A stretch of 5,041 nucleotides of DNA, taken from Bacillota bacterium. Lineage in GTDB: Bacteria > Bacillota > Bacilli > Lactobacillales > Enterococcaceae. Positions 4,251 through 5,041 of this stretch are shown here, piece by piece (the stretch's first letter is position 1; every line of letters begins with the position of its first letter). A program made the translations under genes and the position numbers. The notes below the pieces were generated by a model that saw nothing but the letters and a program-made list of their open reading frames with translations, was not told the DNA's origin and ran no database searches. Location of the stretch: the NCBI GenBank assembly GCA_023389005.1, contig JAEWFE010000117.1, positions 1 through 5,041 on the forward strand, in the 5' to 3' direction.

Positions 4251-4601
4251 TTATTCTTTGATTTTTACTGTAAGCTGATTGTTAGTATTTTGACTGATGT
4301 AAACGCTAAATGTTTTTTGAAAAGCATATTCATAATAACCAGAAATATAGTGCGCTTTGGTTGAATTTTTATTCTTGATTTGAAGCGTAATCTGACCAGT
4401 AAAATTTTTCGGTATCTTTATCTTTTTCTTTGCTTGGAAGCTTTGATTGACATTCCCACGAAACTTTACCCTCATATCAGCAAAGGATAAATTTGTGTGA
4501 TTTGTGATATAGATTGTATTTTTTTCCCCATGATTGTAAATAAAATAGCCGCCCAAAAAGGCAATGAGGAATATCACCCATATGATTCTTTTTTTCTTCA
4601 T
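4251..4601 (-). CDS. Small membrane-anchored extracytoplasmic protein of unknown function
   Basis: I do not recognise the family. The 116-aa product begins MKKKRIIWVIFLIAFLGGYF: a positive N-terminus and one hydrophobic helix (about 6-22), giving either a signal anchor or a signal peptide. There is no lipobox cysteine; the protein has no cysteine at all. The remaining 90 or so residues alternate polar and hydrophobic residues (TIYITNHTNLSF, QITLQIKNKN, FSVYISQNTNNQLTVKIKE). They suggest a small beta-sandwich outside the membrane, rich in Asn, Lys and Thr. The start is supported on the reverse strand by AGGCGGTG (4606-4613), 4 bases before ATG. It stands alone, convergent with ffs and divergent from the gene at 4997. 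Confidence 0.8.
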   Translation of the reverse strand: MKKKRIIWVIFLIAFLGGYFIYNHGEKNTIYITNHTNLSFADMRVKFRGNVNQSFQAKKKIKIPKNFTGQITLQIKNKNSTKAHYISGYYEYAFQKTFSVYISQNTNNQLTVKIKE

Positions 4602-4699
4602 GTTTCACCGCCTGTACTGATTTGAACGAATCTTTTTCTTATCGATTCATTTTTCCAACTGTCTTTTAAATTTCAATAATCCTAAATAACTCTCCTCCC

Positions 4700-4708
4700 A
4701 GTATAACA
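4700..4708 (-). promoter_or_regulatory. Extended -10 for the reverse-strand gene
   Basis: On the reverse strand TGT-TATACT is formed by bases 4708 to 4700. No good -35 is seen at 16-18 bases, only a T-rich tract, so it would rely on the extended -10. It would give the reverse gene a leader of about 90 bases. Confidence 0.45.
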
Positions 4709-4746
4709 TTTTTGTAGAAGAAAAAAATGTTATGATAGCTGTCATA
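4703..4746. promoter_or_regulatory. Two adjacent dyads, candidate operators, in the divergent region
   Basis: The first dyad is a perfect 11-bp inverted repeat, ATAACATTTTT (4703-4713) with AAAAATGTTAT (4723-4733), around a 9-base centre. The second is TATGATAGCTGTCATA (4731-4746), a 16-base palindrome centred on AGCT with one mismatched pair. Together they cover a reverse -10 at the left edge and a forward extended -10 (TGT-TATGAT, 4728-4736) at the right edge. This fits repressor control, but no regulator gene is in the window. Confidence 0.45.
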
Positions 4747-4901
4747 TAATGAATGGAAGTTTTTGTCTAAAAGTGATTGTTTTATTAGTGGAAAATCGTT
4801 ACTTTCTTTATTTTGTTGTCAGCATTAGAATGGTTCGCGTTGTTGAAAAGGCAAGATGAATGTCTGGCCGTCATGAAAGAAGAATAAATATGATTTTTCC
4901 T
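4747..4901. other. Intergenic stretch without a convincing gene
   Basis: Two short overlapping frames exist. One runs from ATG 4749 to 4859 (36 aa) and the other is open from 4789 to 4887, ending LLKRQDECLAVMKEE. Neither has a ribosome binding site. They could be a broken small membrane-protein gene, or chance. Confidence 0.3.
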
Positions 4902-4931
4902 TTGCAAATGGTTAAGATTGTATGGTATAAT
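4902..4931 (+). promoter_or_regulatory. Sigma-A promoter of the gene at 4997
   Basis: TTGCAA (4902-4907), an 18-base spacer and a perfect TATAAT (4926-4931) with an extended -10 TG at 4923-4924. Transcription should start about 4938, leaving a leader of about 59 bases that holds a short hairpin. Confidence 0.8.
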
Positions 4932-4996
4932 TTTTGTCATTGCTGTAAGTTTTCAGTAATATTTTTGCAAATAGATTTGATGGAAGGATGACAGAA

Positions 4997-5041
4997 ATGA
5001 AAGGGAAAAACCTTACCCTGAATTATAGTCTTCTACAAGGT
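4997..5041 (+). CDS. Start of a gene, possibly a major facilitator transporter (3' truncated by window edge)
   Basis: Only 15 codons are present (MKGKNLTLNYSLLQG). A polar N-terminus ending in NYSLLQG, before what would be a first membrane helix, resembles many MFS permeases of lactic acid bacteria, but this is too little to be sure. The ATG at 4997 is favoured over the in-frame ATG at 4988 because AAGGA (4984-4988) lies 8 bases before it, whereas 4988 overlaps that site. The gene has a strong promoter of its own at 4902-4931. Confidence 0.6.
   Translation, partial: MKGKNLTLNYSLLQG

Overview
The window looks like chromosome from a low-GC Gram-positive bacterium of the Lactobacillales, probably Enterococcaceae. 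The grounds are the acetylase-type lysine gene dapH, a YugP-type metallopeptidase, tadA followed directly by a small SRP RNA, strong AGGAGG ribosome binding sites and sigma-A promoters, several with extended -10 elements. The genus is inference.

Layout. (1) 1-507: the 3' two thirds of dapH and its terminator. (2) 507-1763: a 1,169-bp step between two copies of an 88-bp direct repeat (85 of 88 identical). It holds a type III toxin-antitoxin module, made of a promoter, a two-unit pseudoknot RNA antitoxin, a terminator and a 180-aa ToxN/CptN/TenpN-type RNase toxin. A broken gene remnant follows the toxin. (3) 1763-3437: yjdM (zinc ribbon), a YugP-like membrane metallopeptidase and a small membrane-anchored protein of unknown function. 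(4) 3459-4114: tadA (tRNA A34 deaminase), then ffs (SRP RNA) with its own promoter and terminator. (5) 4115-5041: a reverse-strand small membrane-anchored protein, an AT-rich divergent control region with two dyads, and a promoter leading to the first 15 codons of a gene that may be a transporter.

The centre of interest is region 2. Two 50-nt RNA units are tandem and diverged. Each can fold as an H-type pseudoknot with the same stem 1, an A-rich third loop, and a stem 2 whose two arms have changed together. The last unit's stem 2 also forms the terminator hairpin, so antitoxin folding and control of toxin readthrough may be linked. The flanking repeats sit exactly between the dapH terminator and the yjdM promoter, as expected if a TA cassette was inserted between two otherwise ordinary housekeeping genes.

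The other genes are mostly separate transcription units with recognisable promoters or terminators. Exceptions are yjdM and yugP, which have no clear terminator between them, and tadA, which lies just after a terminator and has no clear promoter of its own.
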